Positions 53,034-62,600 of a stretch of DNA of 64,000 nucleotides are shown piece by piece. Source of the stretch: DAOTTX01 sp034437515 (lineage in GTDB: Bacteria; Chloroflexota; Anaerolineae; Aggregatilineales; Phototrophicaceae); contig DAOTTX010000128.1 of the NCBI GenBank assembly GCA_034437515.1, positions 1 to 64,000 of the forward strand, written 5' to 3'. The notes beneath the pieces are model-generated. The model saw nothing but the letters and a program-made list of their open reading frames with translations, searched no databases and was not told the DNA's origin. The stretch's first letter is position 1, and the number at the start of each line of letters is the position of its first letter. The translations under genes and the position numbers were made by a program.

Positions 53034-54593
53034 ATGTTCCACAACAACGCACACATGATCGGCAGGAGCAGCATCAGTCGTCTGATGCTTACGACTGCCA
53101 TTCTACTGTTTCTGGGTGTTCTCGCCGTCATTCCCGGCATGGCTCAGGAAGATGCTGAAGAGGATATTCTCAGTGTAGGCACCCTCGCCCCTGTAGAACT
53201 CGACCCCGCCATTGGCACGAACGATCCCGAAATTCTTTTTAACCGCGCAATTTATGACTACTTGATTGAAACCGCGCCAGACGGCACGATTTCACCTAAC
53301 CTCGCCAGTGATTACACTGTAAGCGACGACGGCCTGACCTATACTTTCAATCTGGTCGATGGCGTGACTTTCCACGACGGGTCGCCGTTTACCTCCGCTG
53401 ACGTGGTTTATACTTACGAACGTCTGCAAGAGGTCGAGTCACCCGCGCTTGGTCTGCTAGGTAACTTCGGCGTCGAAGCACCCGACGAAAGCACGGTCGT
53501 CTTCACACTAGAAGAACCCAACGCGGACTTTATCTACGGGGTCGCGTCCCGTCATGCGCTGATCTTGCAAGATGGTATGGAAAACGTCAACCAGATTGAA
53601 AACGGCGAATTCGGTAACTTCAATGGTACCGGTCCCTTCATCCTGACCGGATTCGACGGCAATGGCGCAGTGCTGGAAGCCAACGAAAATTATTGGATCG
53701 AAGACCAACCCATGATCGATGGTCTGGAGTTCCGTTTCATTGATGACCCACTCACGCAGATCAACGCACTACGCGACGGTGAGGTCGATTTCATCTTCAA
53801 AGTCGATGTCGATCAGATCCCGAACATCGAAGACATCGAAGGTATCAATGTGATTGACATCGCCACCAACCAGCATCCACTGGTGCGCCTGCGCGTCGAT
53901 GAAGGCAGCCTGGGTGAAAACCCGCTCATCCGTGAGGCGTTTAAGCTCGCCACCGACCGTGAAGAACTGCTCGACAGTGTGCAGGAAGGCTACGGCGTAC
54001 TGGGGAACAACAACCCGGTCGGCCCGTCCTACGGTGATTTCTATACTGAGATAGAAAACCCTGGTTTTGACCCCGAAATGGCCTGCTCGTTGATTCAGGA
54101 AGCGACCGGCGAGGAACGCCTCAGCACCGAATTCTTCGTCGTGGATGCGTTCAACTACGAGTCACTGGCGGTCGCGCTGCGTGACCAGTGGTCGGAAGGC
54201 TGCATCGACGTCGATATTCAGCTTCGCTCCGAAGGCGTTTACTACGGTGACGGTGAATGGCTGGAAGTCGATCTCGGCATCACCGGCTGGGCAGACCGCC
54301 CCGTGCCGCAGGGCTACCTCAACGAGGCTTACCTGGCGGACGCCTGCTGTAACGAAACCCATTGGATCGATGAGGAACTCATCAGCCTGATTAACGAAGC
54401 CGCCGTAACCAGCGATCCCGAAGCACGCACCGCAATCTACGAAGACATCGCGCAGATCTTCGCAGATCGTGGCCCGGTAATTATCCCGTGGTTTGCCTCG
54501 GTCATCGGCGCACAACGTGACACCATCGAAGGCTTGCAGATGCATCCCTTCCCTGGACAAACAGACTTCCGTACTGTTTCGCTCTCCGAATAA
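53034..54593 (+). CDS. ABC peptide/nickel-type substrate-binding protein (family 5)
   Basis: 519 residues, GGAGG site before the ATG. A signal peptide (hydrophobic residues 19-36, cleavage near 'GMAQ') precedes the family 5 pattern 'LSVGTLAPVELDPAIGTNDP', 'ISPNLASDYTVSDDGLTYTF' and 'VTFHDGSPFTSADVVYTYER'. 'NGTGPFILTGFDGNGAV' is the conserved lobe-2 element. There is no lipobox Cys, so anchoring is unclear. It binds peptides or related solutes outside the cell for the permeases encoded just downstream. Confidence 0.93.
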   Translation: MFHNNAHMIGRSSISRLMLTTAILLFLGVLAVIPGMAQEDAEEDILSVGTLAPVELDPAIGTNDPEILFNRAIYDYLIETAPDGTISPNLASDYTVSDDGLTYTFNLVDGVTFHDGSPFTSADVVYTYERLQEVESPALGLLGNFGVEAPDESTVVFTLEEPNADFIYGVASRHALILQDGMENVNQIENGEFGNFNGTGPFILTGFDGNGAVLEANENYWIEDQPMIDGLEFRFIDDPLTQINALRDGEVDFIFKVDVDQIPNIEDIEGINVIDIATNQHPLVRLRVDEGSLGENPLIREAFKLATDREELLDSVQEGYGVLGNNNPVGPSYGDFYTEIENPGFDPEMACSLIQEATGEERLSTEFFVVDAFNYESLAVALRDQWSEGCIDVDIQLRSEGVYYGDGEWLEVDLGITGWADRPVPQGYLNEAYLADACCNETHWIDEELISLINEAAVTSDPEARTAIYEDIAQIFADRGPVIIPWFASVIGAQRDTIEGLQMHPFPGQTDFRTVSLSE

Positions 54594-54601
54594 GTCTTTC
54601 C

Positions 54602-55624
54602 ATGACAACCCAAACTCGCGTGGAGTCCGTCGGGACCCCACGCCCGTTTTTATCAAGGCAGTTACGGGCACTGGGCAACTTCACCCGTCAACTGGCGGCA
54701 CGTCCGCTTTCTTTGATAGGGACGGTTATCGTGGTCATTTTCTTGATTCTATCGGTCATCGGCCCCGCTATCGCCCCTTACGACTTTGACGAGCGCATCC
54801 GCGACGCCGACCGCAAAGCCATCATCACCTATAATTTCAACGCACCAATCATCCCGGCACAATTCCAACAATTCTTTGACGACAACGGTCGCATCGGACG
54901 TGATATTACACGCGGCGAACTCATCAGCCGTGAGGCTCCGTCATGGCAGCACCCCTTCGGCATTGATAAGGACAGTCGTGATGTGTTCAGCCGTGTGATC
55001 TGGGGCGCACGCGAGATTATCATCCTGCCCGGCCTCGCAACCGCGCTCTCTGTGCTGTTGGGGACGGTCGTCGGCCTGACGATTGGCTATCTCGGCGGTT
55101 GGGTGGACGAAATCGTCTCCCGTGCGCTGGATAGCCTGCTCTCTATCCCCGCGCTGGTGTTGGCGCTAGTAATGTTGGGCACGATTGGCCCCTCTAACAC
55201 CGGCATCGTGATCGTCGTGGTGCTGCTGTATACCCCCATCGTCACCCGTGTCATCCGCAGCGCGACTTTGAGTCTGCGTGAAGCAGGTTATGTCGAGGCG
55301 GCGAAACTGCGTGGCGAGTCAAGATTTTACATTCTCTTTCGTGAGATCTTGCCCGGCGTCCTCCCAGCATTGACGGTTGAGGCGGCGTTGCGCTTCTCTT
55401 ATGCCATTTTCTTGATCGCCTCGCTGGGGTTCCTCGGCCTGGGTGTACAACCCCCCTCACCCGACTGGGGCCGCATGGTCGATGAAGCACGCGGGGAAAT
55501 GATGCGCTCTCCCTGGGCATTATGGGCACCCGCTGCCGCCATCGCGATTCTTGTCATCGGCGTCAACCTGATGGCTGATGGCTTACGCCGTATCTTCCGT
55601 TATGAGGGTGACCGCGCCCGTTGA
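54602..55624 (+). CDS. ABC transporter permease, DppC/OppC-type
   Basis: 340 residues. It begins with a cytoplasmic segment, then a first membrane helix 'LSLIGTVIVVIFLILSVIGPA', the DppC N-terminal OppC_N signature, and later 'HPFGIDKDSRDVFSRVIWGA', which is characteristic of the DppC group. The EAA loop is 'GYVEAAKLRGESRFYILFRE'. About six membrane segments are expected. It lies eight bases after the binding-protein gene and pairs with the DppB-type permease encoded after the ATPase gene. Confidence 0.92.
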   Translation: MTTQTRVESVGTPRPFLSRQLRALGNFTRQLAARPLSLIGTVIVVIFLILSVIGPAIAPYDFDERIRDADRKAIITYNFNAPIIPAQFQQFFDDNGRIGRDITRGELISREAPSWQHPFGIDKDSRDVFSRVIWGAREIIILPGLATALSVLLGTVVGLTIGYLGGWVDEIVSRALDSLLSIPALVLALVMLGTIGPSNTGIVIVVVLLYTPIVTRVIRSATLSLREAGYVEAAKLRGESRFYILFREILPGVLPALTVEAALRFSYAIFLIASLGFLGLGVQPPSPDWGRMVDEARGEMMRSPWALWAPAAAIAILVIGVNLMADGLRRIFRYEGDRAR

Positions 55625-55653
55625 CAACCGTTCATTTATCGAGACCTAACCTG

Positions 55654-57738
55654 ATGTCAGATCAACAACCCATTATCGAAGCCGAAAACGTTTTTATCGA
55701 CTACCGGCTCAAGAAAACGTGGCTCAACGTCATTCACGATGTATCGCTTAACATCTATCCGCTGGAAATTCACGGTCTCGTCGGTGAGAGCGGCAGCGGC
55801 AAATCTACGCTGGCGCTGGCGATGATGAATTATCTCGCGCAAAACGCCCGCGTCCGCGAGGGGCAGATTACGTTCGACAGTAGTGACCTGCTGGCTTACT
55901 CCACACAGCAAATGCGCAAAATCTGGGGCAGTCAGATCAACCTGGTGCCACAAGACCCCCTGGCGGCGCTGAACCCGTCCTACACCATCGGCAACCAGCT
56001 CGGTGAGGTGACCCGGCAGCACATGGGCTTCACACGTAAACAGTCGATAGAACGCGCGGAACGAAAGCTGCGTGAGGTCAAAATCGCCGACCCCAAAGAT
56101 GTGCTGAATCGCTATCCGCATCAACTCAGCGGTGGCATGTTACAGCGCGTCACCATTGCGATGGCACTCAGCACACAACCTAAACTGCTCGTGCTGGATG
56201 AGCCGACCACCGCGTTGGACGTGACCACACAAGCCGTCATCCTCGACTTGTTCCGCGAGTTGATCGAAGAAAACGACGCGGCGGCGCTTTATGTCTCGCA
56301 CGATCTCGGCACGGTGGCGCAGCTGTGTGACCGCGTCACCGTGCTGTACGGCGGCGAAGTCATGGAAAGCGCCACCGTACACGACCTGTTTAAAGACACA
56401 CTCAACCCGTACACCATCGGCTTGCTTGCCAGCCTGCCCCAACAGGTAGAAGGGGCAGAAACACGCTTAAACACCATTGAAGGTGTCGCGCCTTCCCTGT
56501 CGGAACGCCCCACCGGCTGTGTGTTCGCGCCGCGTTGTCCGGTCGCCGTCGAACACTGTCACCAGGAAAAACCGCCGCTAGAACACACCGGCAACGGGCA
56601 TACCGTCCGTTGCTGGCGCTGGGAAGAAGTCGCACGGGGCGAACTCAACCTTGAGATCAAGCCTAAAACAACCGAAGCCGTAACCAAAAATGTGGAACGT
56701 CTGCCAATCTTACAGGCGGAGGGCGTCAGTAAGCTGTTCGGGTCGCAATCGACACTTGATAAGCTACTCGGTAAGGATTTCACCCCTGTGCGTGCCGTCG
56801 ATAATGTCTCAGTTCACGTCAACGCACAATCGACACTCGGCCTCGTCGGGGAAAGCGGCAGCGGCAAGACCACCCTCGCCCGCTGCATCGTCGCACTCTA
56901 CACCGCAGATGAGGGCGAACTTGAACTCTGCGGTATGGACATCGCCCGCAAACTTGACGACCGCACCAAAGACGCCCTACGCAACCTGCGTATGGTCTTT
57001 CAGAATCCCAACGATGCACTCAACCCTTATCAATCCGTCGGGCAAGCCCTCGGACGCACGCTGCACGTCCTCAGCGATGGCGAGATGAACGGCGAAGACA
57101 AGAAACACCGTATCGCCGAACTGCTGCAAGCCGTCCGTTTGACGCCGGAATACGCGCACCGCTATCCCTCCGAACTTAGCGGCGGGGAAAAGCAGCGGGT
57201 CGCCATCGCCCGCGCCTTCGCCGCAGACCCGGCGTTGGTCGTCGCCGATGAGCCGACCTCGTCACTCGATGTCTCGGTGCAGGCGGTGATTCTCAACTTG
57301 CTCAAAGACCTGCGGGCCGAACGCGGCGCGTCCTATCTGATGATCTCGCACGATCTCGACGTTATCAGCTATCTTGCCGATGAAATCGCAGTGATGTATC
57401 TCGGCGAGATCGTCGAATACGGCGCGACCAACGCCGTCTATCATCCACCATCGCATCCTTACACCGAAGCGTTGATCTCTGCCATCCCCGTACCCGACCC
57501 GACCGACGAGGGTGGCATCATCCGGCTTGAAGGCGACGTCCCCAGCGCCCGCGACATCCCCAGCGGTTGCCGCTTCCACACACGCTGCCCGCGTAAGATC
57601 GGCGCGATCTGCGAGGACGAGAACCCACCCTGGGTCGATGCTGGCGACGGTCACTTTATCCGCTGTCATATTCCGGTCGATGAACTGATCGAGGTGCAGT
57701 TGATCCCGGTCAACGAAAAACAGGAGGTGGAAGCATGA
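55654..57738 (+). CDS. Fused double ABC ATPase of peptide transporter (DppD-DppF type)
   Basis: About 694 residues from the ATG at 55654; a TTG at 55621 overlapping the previous stop is the other option. Two complete ATPases are joined: Walker A 'GESGSGKST' near 44 with signature 'HQLSGGMLQRVTI', and Walker A 'GESGSGKTT' near 399 with 'LSGGEKQRVAIARA'. Each is followed by the oligopeptide-type C-terminal Cys pattern ('CVFAPRCPVAVEHC' and 'CRFHTRCPRKIGAIC'). Normal Dpp/Opp systems encode the two as separate genes. It energises the importer with the flanking permeases; the next gene overlaps by four bases (ATGA). Confidence 0.94.
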   Translation: MSDQQPIIEAENVFIDYRLKKTWLNVIHDVSLNIYPLEIHGLVGESGSGKSTLALAMMNYLAQNARVREGQITFDSSDLLAYSTQQMRKIWGSQINLVPQDPLAALNPSYTIGNQLGEVTRQHMGFTRKQSIERAERKLREVKIADPKDVLNRYPHQLSGGMLQRVTIAMALSTQPKLLVLDEPTTALDVTTQAVILDLFRELIEENDAAALYVSHDLGTVAQLCDRVTVLYGGEVMESATVHDLFKDTLNPYTIGLLASLPQQVEGAETRLNTIEGVAPSLSERPTGCVFAPRCPVAVEHCHQEKPPLEHTGNGHTVRCWRWEEVARGELNLEIKPKTTEAVTKNVERLPILQAEGVSKLFGSQSTLDKLLGKDFTPVRAVDNVSVHVNAQSTLGLVGESGSGKTTLARCIVALYTADEGELELCGMDIARKLDDRTKDALRNLRMVFQNPNDALNPYQSVGQALGRTLHVLSDGEMNGEDKKHRIAELLQAVRLTPEYAHRYPSELSGGEKQRVAIARAFAADPALVVADEPTSSLDVSVQAVILNLLKDLRAERGASYLMISHDLDVISYLADEIAVMYLGEIVEYGATNAVYHPPSHPYTEALISAIPVPDPTDEGGIIRLEGDVPSARDIPSGCRFHTRCPRKIGAICEDENPPWVDAGDGHFIRCHIPVDELIEVQLIPVNEKQEVEA

Positions 57739-58682
57739 CTCGCTTTATCATCCGGCGCGTGCTGCTGTTAATCGTCACGCTGCTCATCACCTCGTTGATT
57801 ATCTTCGGGCTGACGCAGCTTCTCCCCGGTGACATCGCCACGCTGAACACCTCGCGGGATGCCTCCGAGGAAGTCAAAGACGCTTTTCGAGAAACACACG
57901 GACTCAACGATCCCTTTCCTATCCAGTATGTTAACTGGTTGAGCGGCTTCGTCACCGGGGATTGGGGGACGTCGTTCAACCGGGGCGGCGACGATGTGCG
58001 CCAGATCGTCACCGCACGGTTAGCCAACACCATGCGCCTCGCCGCGCTGACCCTCGTCATTGCTATTCCGTTGTCGATCCTGCTAGGGGTGGTCGCCGCG
58101 CTCAACGAAGACCGCTGGATCGACAGCATTATCTCGATCTTCTCACTGTCAGTCGTCGGCCTGCCGGAGTTCGTCACTGGTGTGGTGCTTATCAACGTCT
58201 TCGCCAACGAACTCGATTGGTTCAGTGCGACCTCATTCGCCCCACGCAGCAACGATCTCGGTGCATGGTTGGAAGTCCTGTTCTTACCCGCCATCACCGC
58301 GACATTGGTGCTGCTGGCCTACGTCGCCCGGATGACCCGCGCCGGTGTGATCGACGAACTCAAGAAGCCCTACGTGCGCACCGCCACACTCAAGGGCTTG
58401 CCACGCCGTCAGGTGATCTTCAAGCATGTGCTGCGTAATGCGTTGCTGCCGACCATCACCGTCATCGCCATCAGCATCGGCTGGTTGATCGGCGGTATCG
58501 TCGTCATTGAGCAGGTTTTCAACTTCCCCGGCTTAGGTCGTGAGTTGGTCGATGCGGTCAAAGCACAGAACATCCCGGTGATGCAGGCCAGTGTCATGAT
58601 GATTATATTTTTCTTCGCCGTTTCCAACCTGGTCGCAGATATTCTATACGGGGTACTGAATCCCCGCATCCGATTAGAATAA
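57735..58682 (+). CDS. ABC transporter permease, DppB/OppB-type
   Basis: 315 residues starting in a four-base ATGA overlap with the fused ATPase. 'FIIRRVLLLIVTLLITSLII' is the DppB N-terminal helix; 'QLLPGDIA' and 'LNDPFPIQYVNWLSGFVTGD' are the DppB-type extracellular motifs. The EAA loop reads 'YVRTATLKGLPRRQVIFKHV'. About six membrane segments are predicted. With the DppC-type permease it forms the channel of the importer. Confidence 0.93.
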   Translation: MTRFIIRRVLLLIVTLLITSLIIFGLTQLLPGDIATLNTSRDASEEVKDAFRETHGLNDPFPIQYVNWLSGFVTGDWGTSFNRGGDDVRQIVTARLANTMRLAALTLVIAIPLSILLGVVAALNEDRWIDSIISIFSLSVVGLPEFVTGVVLINVFANELDWFSATSFAPRSNDLGAWLEVLFLPAITATLVLLAYVARMTRAGVIDELKKPYVRTATLKGLPRRQVIFKHVLRNALLPTITVIAISIGWLIGGIVVIEQVFNFPGLGRELVDAVKAQNIPVMQASVMMIIFFFAVSNLVADILYGVLNPRIRLE

Positions 58683-58750
58683 ACGCTGCTCTAAGGTAGG
58701 ATGCGATATACTAGAGTAACGATGAACAAAGACGCGAGAGGAACAAGATC

Positions 58751-59068
58751 ATGCCAAGCTACGATTACAAGTGTCCTGAATGTGAACATCGTTTCGAGGC
58801 GTTTCACGGCTTCGATGAGGACAAACCCGCCTGCCCCAACTGCGGCGAAGCTCAGGTCAAACGTGTGATCTCGCAAGCACCCACCGTCGCCGGCGGGATG
58901 GACACGCACGCCGGGGATGGCTACCGCGCCTCTAAAGAACAATTGCAGGACAAATGGGCCGAGGAAACGCCGAGGCTGCGCAAAAAGCTCGTAGATAAAC
59001 TCGGCGAGGACACCGTCCGCAAGAATGCACCGTCACTGTTTATGAACCCCAAAAGTGGCAGCGATTGA
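58751..59068 (+). CDS. FmdB-family zinc-ribbon protein
   Basis: 105 residues with a GAGAGGAAC site before the ATG. The N-terminus 'MPSYDYKCPECEHRFEAFHG' with Cys8, Cys11, Cys28 and Cys31 is the FmdB zinc ribbon. The helical tail is charged ('KWAEETPRLRKKLVDKLGED'). The role of the family is unsettled, with regulatory roles proposed. The stop overlaps the ATG of the following methyltransferase gene (TGATG). Confidence 0.92.
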   Translation: MPSYDYKCPECEHRFEAFHGFDEDKPACPNCGEAQVKRVISQAPTVAGGMDTHAGDGYRASKEQLQDKWAEETPRLRKKLVDKLGEDTVRKNAPSLFMNPKSGSD

Positions 59069-59832
59069 TGACCTACGTCAACTTTGACCGCGCCGTCGAT
59101 TATTATGACGAGACGCGCAAGTTCAGCGACGATGAAACCGAACGTGCCGTTGAACTGATCGCGCAAGTCGGTAAGCTCGATGCATCCAGCCGCGTGCTAG
59201 AAATTGGTATCGGCACCGGACGCATCGCGCTGCCGCTAGCGAAGCACGTCGGCGGCATCTACGGCGCAGACATCTCTATCGGTATGATGGGCAAATTGCT
59301 AGAAAAGCGCACCAGCGAGCCTGTCTACCCGGTGCAAGCGGACGCGCTACACCTGCCCTATCTGTCCAATACGTTCGATGCGGTGACAGTGGTGCATGTG
59401 TTTCACCTGTTGCCGGAACTCGAACCGGTCATCGAGGAACTCAAGCGCGTACTCAAATCGGGCGGGCGGCTCATCCAGGCATGGCACACCAACGACACCA
59501 CATTCCGTGATCTACGTGCTTCATGGCGTGAGGTCTTGCCGCCGGAAAACACCGACAAACGCTGGAACCGCGCCAAAACCATCATGGATAAGGTCGGCTG
59601 GCAACAGCACGATCATCAGCGAATCAGCCATAACCGACCGCAAACCCCGCGCATGTTTATCGACCGTTTTCGAGATCGTATCTGGTCATCCACATGGCCT
59701 CTCACCGAAGAAGAACACACCAATGGTCTACAAGCGATGACCGCCTATGCCGAAGCATACTTCGGCGACCTCGACCAGACGATCGACGTGCTGCACGAGT
59801 TCCACGCGGCAGCCTATGAAGTACCGAGCTAA
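59068..59832 (+). CDS. Class I SAM-dependent methyltransferase (methyltransf_11/25 type)
   Basis: 254 residues from the ATG overlapping the FmdB stop. Motif I is 'SRVLEIGIGTGRIALPLAKH' and the acidic end 'IYGADISIGMMGKLLEKR'. Motif II 'FDAVTVVHVFHLLPE' and motif III 'LKSGGRLIQAWH' follow. Such enzymes methylate small molecules or quinone-like compounds; the substrate is not readable here. Translational coupling to the FmdB gene suggests a shared function or transcript. Its stop overlaps the stop of the convergent ATPase gene by four bases. Confidence 0.9.
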   Translation: MTYVNFDRAVDYYDETRKFSDDETERAVELIAQVGKLDASSRVLEIGIGTGRIALPLAKHVGGIYGADISIGMMGKLLEKRTSEPVYPVQADALHLPYLSNTFDAVTVVHVFHLLPELEPVIEELKRVLKSGGRLIQAWHTNDTTFRDLRASWREVLPPENTDKRWNRAKTIMDKVGWQQHDHQRISHNRPQTPRMFIDRFRDRIWSSTWPLTEEEHTNGLQAMTAYAEAYFGDLDQTIDVLHEFHAAAYEVPS

Positions 59833-60851
59833 TATTTTAAGCCGATCACTGAGGCATCATCGTAAACCAGTGCGACCTGTTCGCCGACATCCGGCGTGTT
59901 TGGGTCTAACGCGGACATATGAAAGCTGAACACCACATCCGGTGCGACTTCCGCCTGCGCACGATACGTATTCCCCTGAAAAACCCGTTCGCGCAAACGC
60001 CCCCTAATCGCCCCCGGCGTATCCGGCGCGACCATCCGCACACCGTCGGGATGAATCAACACGGCAGCGGCACGGGGATCGACGGAAAAGTCACCGATGG
60101 GAGTCTGGGCCAGGCCATTCGAGCGGGACTCAATCGGCACGATGTTGTGTAATCCAAAGAACTCCGCGATAAACACCGTTTCTGGCTGGTTGTAAAGGCT
60201 GCGGGCGGTGCCGATCTGCTCGATGCGCCCTGCGTTCATCACACCGATACGATCCCCGATGGCGAACGCTTCCTGCTGTTCGTGCGTCACATACAGCGCG
60301 GTGATGCCGACCTCTTTGATGATGCGCCGTAGGTCGAGCATCAACTGACGGCGTAACCCGGCATCGAGCGAGGCCAGCGGTTCATCGAGCATCAACAGAC
60401 GTGGGTTCGGCGCAAGACTGCGTGCTAATGCCACCCGCTGCTGCTGCCCACCGGAAAGCTTCGCCACCCCACGATCCGCAAAATCAGTCAGTTCAACCGT
60501 CTGTAAGACCTCACGCATCCGAGATTCGGCCTCGCGGTTACTGTACTTACGCATCTTCAGCCCAAACATCACATTTTGTGCGACGTTCATGTGAGGGAAC
60601 AGCGCGTAATTCTGGAACATCAAGCCGAAGCCGCGTTCATTGGCGGGGGTGTGGGTGATGTTTTGCCCTTCGACGAGGATCATCCCCGCATCGACATCGA
60701 CCAGCCCCGCGACCGACCGTAACATCGTTGATTTCCCGCAGCCGCTCGGCCCCAACAAGCAGAAGATCTCACCGCGATGGATTTTCAAGCTCACATTGCG
60801 CAGAATGGGCTTTTCTTCCAACGAAACCGACAGATTATGAATGGTTAGCAT
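59829..60851 (-). CDS. thiQ: ABC transporter ATPase, thiamine importer type
   Basis: 340 residues. Walker A is 'GPSGCGKST' (34-42), signature 'KLSGGQQQRVALARSL', Walker B 'LLMLDEPLASLD', H-loop 'THEQQEA'. The last 100 residues form a TOBE-like domain, making the protein longer than Escherichia coli ThiQ (about 232). The third gene of a binding-protein/permease/ATPase unit led by a TPP riboswitch, so it should power uptake of thiamine or a precursor. Its ATG directly follows the permease stop TAG. The family (molybdate/iron/spermidine-like) cannot be separated by sequence alone; the assignment rests on the riboswitch. Confidence 0.88.
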   Translation of the reverse strand: MLTIHNLSVSLEEKPILRNVSLKIHRGEIFCLLGPSGCGKSTMLRSVAGLVDVDAGMILVEGQNITHTPANERGFGLMFQNYALFPHMNVAQNVMFGLKMRKYSNREAESRMREVLQTVELTDFADRGVAKLSGGQQQRVALARSLAPNPRLLMLDEPLASLDAGLRRQLMLDLRRIIKEVGITALYVTHEQQEAFAIGDRIGVMNAGRIEQIGTARSLYNQPETVFIAEFFGLHNIVPIESRSNGLAQTPIGDFSVDPRAAAVLIHPDGVRMVAPDTPGAIRGRLRERVFQGNTYRAQAEVAPDVVFSFHMSALDPNTPDVGEQVALVYDDASVIGLKY

Positions 60852-62600
60852 CTAAAATTCTCCAACACCCGCTTTCCGCAATCGTTCTACCAGTATAAAA
60901 CTTATCGCGCAGACTGCCATCAAAAGCACACTGAGTGCTAAGGCCTGCCCATAGTTGACCGCGCCCGGTCGCCCTAGCAGGTAGAAAATCACACGCGGCA
61001 TGGTGATCGAACCCTCGCGTGCCAGGAACAACGACGCGCCGAACTCACCCATGCTGATCGTAAACGCGAACGTCGCGCCGACCAACACCCCCCGGCTAAT
61101 CAGCGGCAGGTCAATATAACGCCATACCTGCCAGGGTGAAGCGCCCAGCACGACCGCCGCTTCTTGTATCGTCGGCGGGATGCCGCGCAGCGACGGTAAC
61201 ACACTCCGCACCACAAACGGCATCGCAACCAATGTATGCGCGATGGGCACCAGCACCACCGAGTCACGCAGATCCCAGTCTCCGATAAGCGTCACCGGCA
61301 GCAGCGCGTCGAACACATTACGCAGGCCGGTAAAATCCATCGCCACGAACAACCCAAAACCCAACGTGACCGCGCTCGTCGCCAGCGGCAGCATAAACAG
61401 CGGATCGAGCCATTGCGCCAGCACCGCCGCCCGTCCACGCAAGCGCCCCCCCAACAGATACGACGTTATCAAACCTAGCACGACCGCTAACAGCGTGGTG
61501 ACAACAGCAAATTGCACCGAGTTTCGGATCGCCGAGACCGGATTTCTGAACTCGTCCTCGCTGGTCAACACGGTTGTGAAGTTGCGCCCGGTCAACTCGC
61601 CATCGACGAGCAGCGCCCGCAGCACCAGCGCGATCAACGGCGTGAACAATAACAGTGCCATCAAACCGACGTTCCCGGCGACCAGCAGACGCTCCCGCCA
61701 GTTACGCGGTGTTCGGGCGACATCGCCTTCAAGCTGTATAGGCGTCGAACGCTGCAAGCGTGTGTAAACGACCATCATCACCAGCATAATCATAATCTGT
61801 ACCAGTGAGAGCGCCGCCGCTGTTGGGAAGTTGGCGAAGTCACGCCATTCACGGTAGATCGCCACTTCCAACGTGGCGTATTCAAAGCCGCCGAGGGTCA
61901 ACACCACTCCGAAGCTGGTAAATGTGAAGATAAACACCAGCACCGCCGCCGCCAGGATCGCCGGACGTAGCAGCGGCAGCCGAATATATAACCACAATTG
62001 CCAGTCAGCCGCACCCAGCACCCGCGCCGCGTCTTCGATGCGTGTGGTCTGGTTAGCCCAATACCCGCTGATGATGCGCAACGCAATCGCGTAGTTGTAA
62101 AACACATGCGCCAGCAAAATCAAGGCGACGGTGCGCTCCAGTTGGATCGGCGCTTGCTCCAGGTTGAACAACACTTCCAGCGCCTGGTTGACCACACCAT
62201 CCGCGCCGATGAGCGCACGAAAGGCCACCGCCACCACGACCGTCGGCAGTACAAACGGCAGCGTGGCAAATGCCAGCAGCAGCGCCTTACCGGGGAAGCG
62301 AAAGCGCACGAACACATACGCCCCCGGTAGTGCCAGGCCAAGCGTCAACAGTGTGGAGAGCACGGCCTGCCACAACGTGAACCACAGAATATCGAGGTAA
62401 TACGAACTGGTGAAAATCGCGGTGAAGCCGCTGAGGTCGAGCGCGTCTTCGGGGATCAGCGTCAGTTCGAGGATCGTCCCCAGTGGGTAAAAGTAGAACA
62501 GCACCAGAAAGAGCAGCGGTATGGACAGCAGCCCATACCGCAGTGCTTTCAAAGACCGTCGAGGCGCTGTTACCCGGTCTAACGGACGGTCTCGGTCCAT
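60852..62600 (-). CDS. thiP: ABC transporter permease, fused two-domain thiamine type
   Basis: About 582 residues from the ATG at 62600 (TTG at 62612 is possible). Twelve membrane segments are predicted as two halves, each with a permease EAA loop: 'EDAARVLGAADWQLWLYIRL' and 'QEAAVVLGASPWQVWRYIDL'. The fused arrangement matches ThiP and iron-type (FbpB) permeases. The start overlaps the end of the binding-protein gene by 22 bases or more, and the ATPase start abuts its stop, giving a compact three-gene unit. Located in the membrane; the transported compound is inferred from the upstream riboswitch. Confidence 0.9.
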   Translation of the reverse strand: MDRDRPLDRVTAPRRSLKALRYGLLSIPLLFLVLFYFYPLGTILELTLIPEDALDLSGFTAIFTSSYYLDILWFTLWQAVLSTLLTLGLALPGAYVFVRFRFPGKALLLAFATLPFVLPTVVVAVAFRALIGADGVVNQALEVLFNLEQAPIQLERTVALILLAHVFYNYAIALRIISGYWANQTTRIEDAARVLGAADWQLWLYIRLPLLRPAILAAAVLVFIFTFTSFGVVLTLGGFEYATLEVAIYREWRDFANFPTAAALSLVQIMIMLVMMVVYTRLQRSTPIQLEGDVARTPRNWRERLLVAGNVGLMALLLFTPLIALVLRALLVDGELTGRNFTTVLTSEDEFRNPVSAIRNSVQFAVVTTLLAVVLGLITSYLLGGRLRGRAAVLAQWLDPLFMLPLATSAVTLGFGLFVAMDFTGLRNVFDALLPVTLIGDWDLRDSVVLVPIAHTLVAMPFVVRSVLPSLRGIPPTIQEAAVVLGASPWQVWRYIDLPLISRGVLVGATFAFTISMGEFGASLFLAREGSITMPRVIFYLLGRPGAVNYGQALALSVLLMAVCAISFILVERLRKAGVGEF

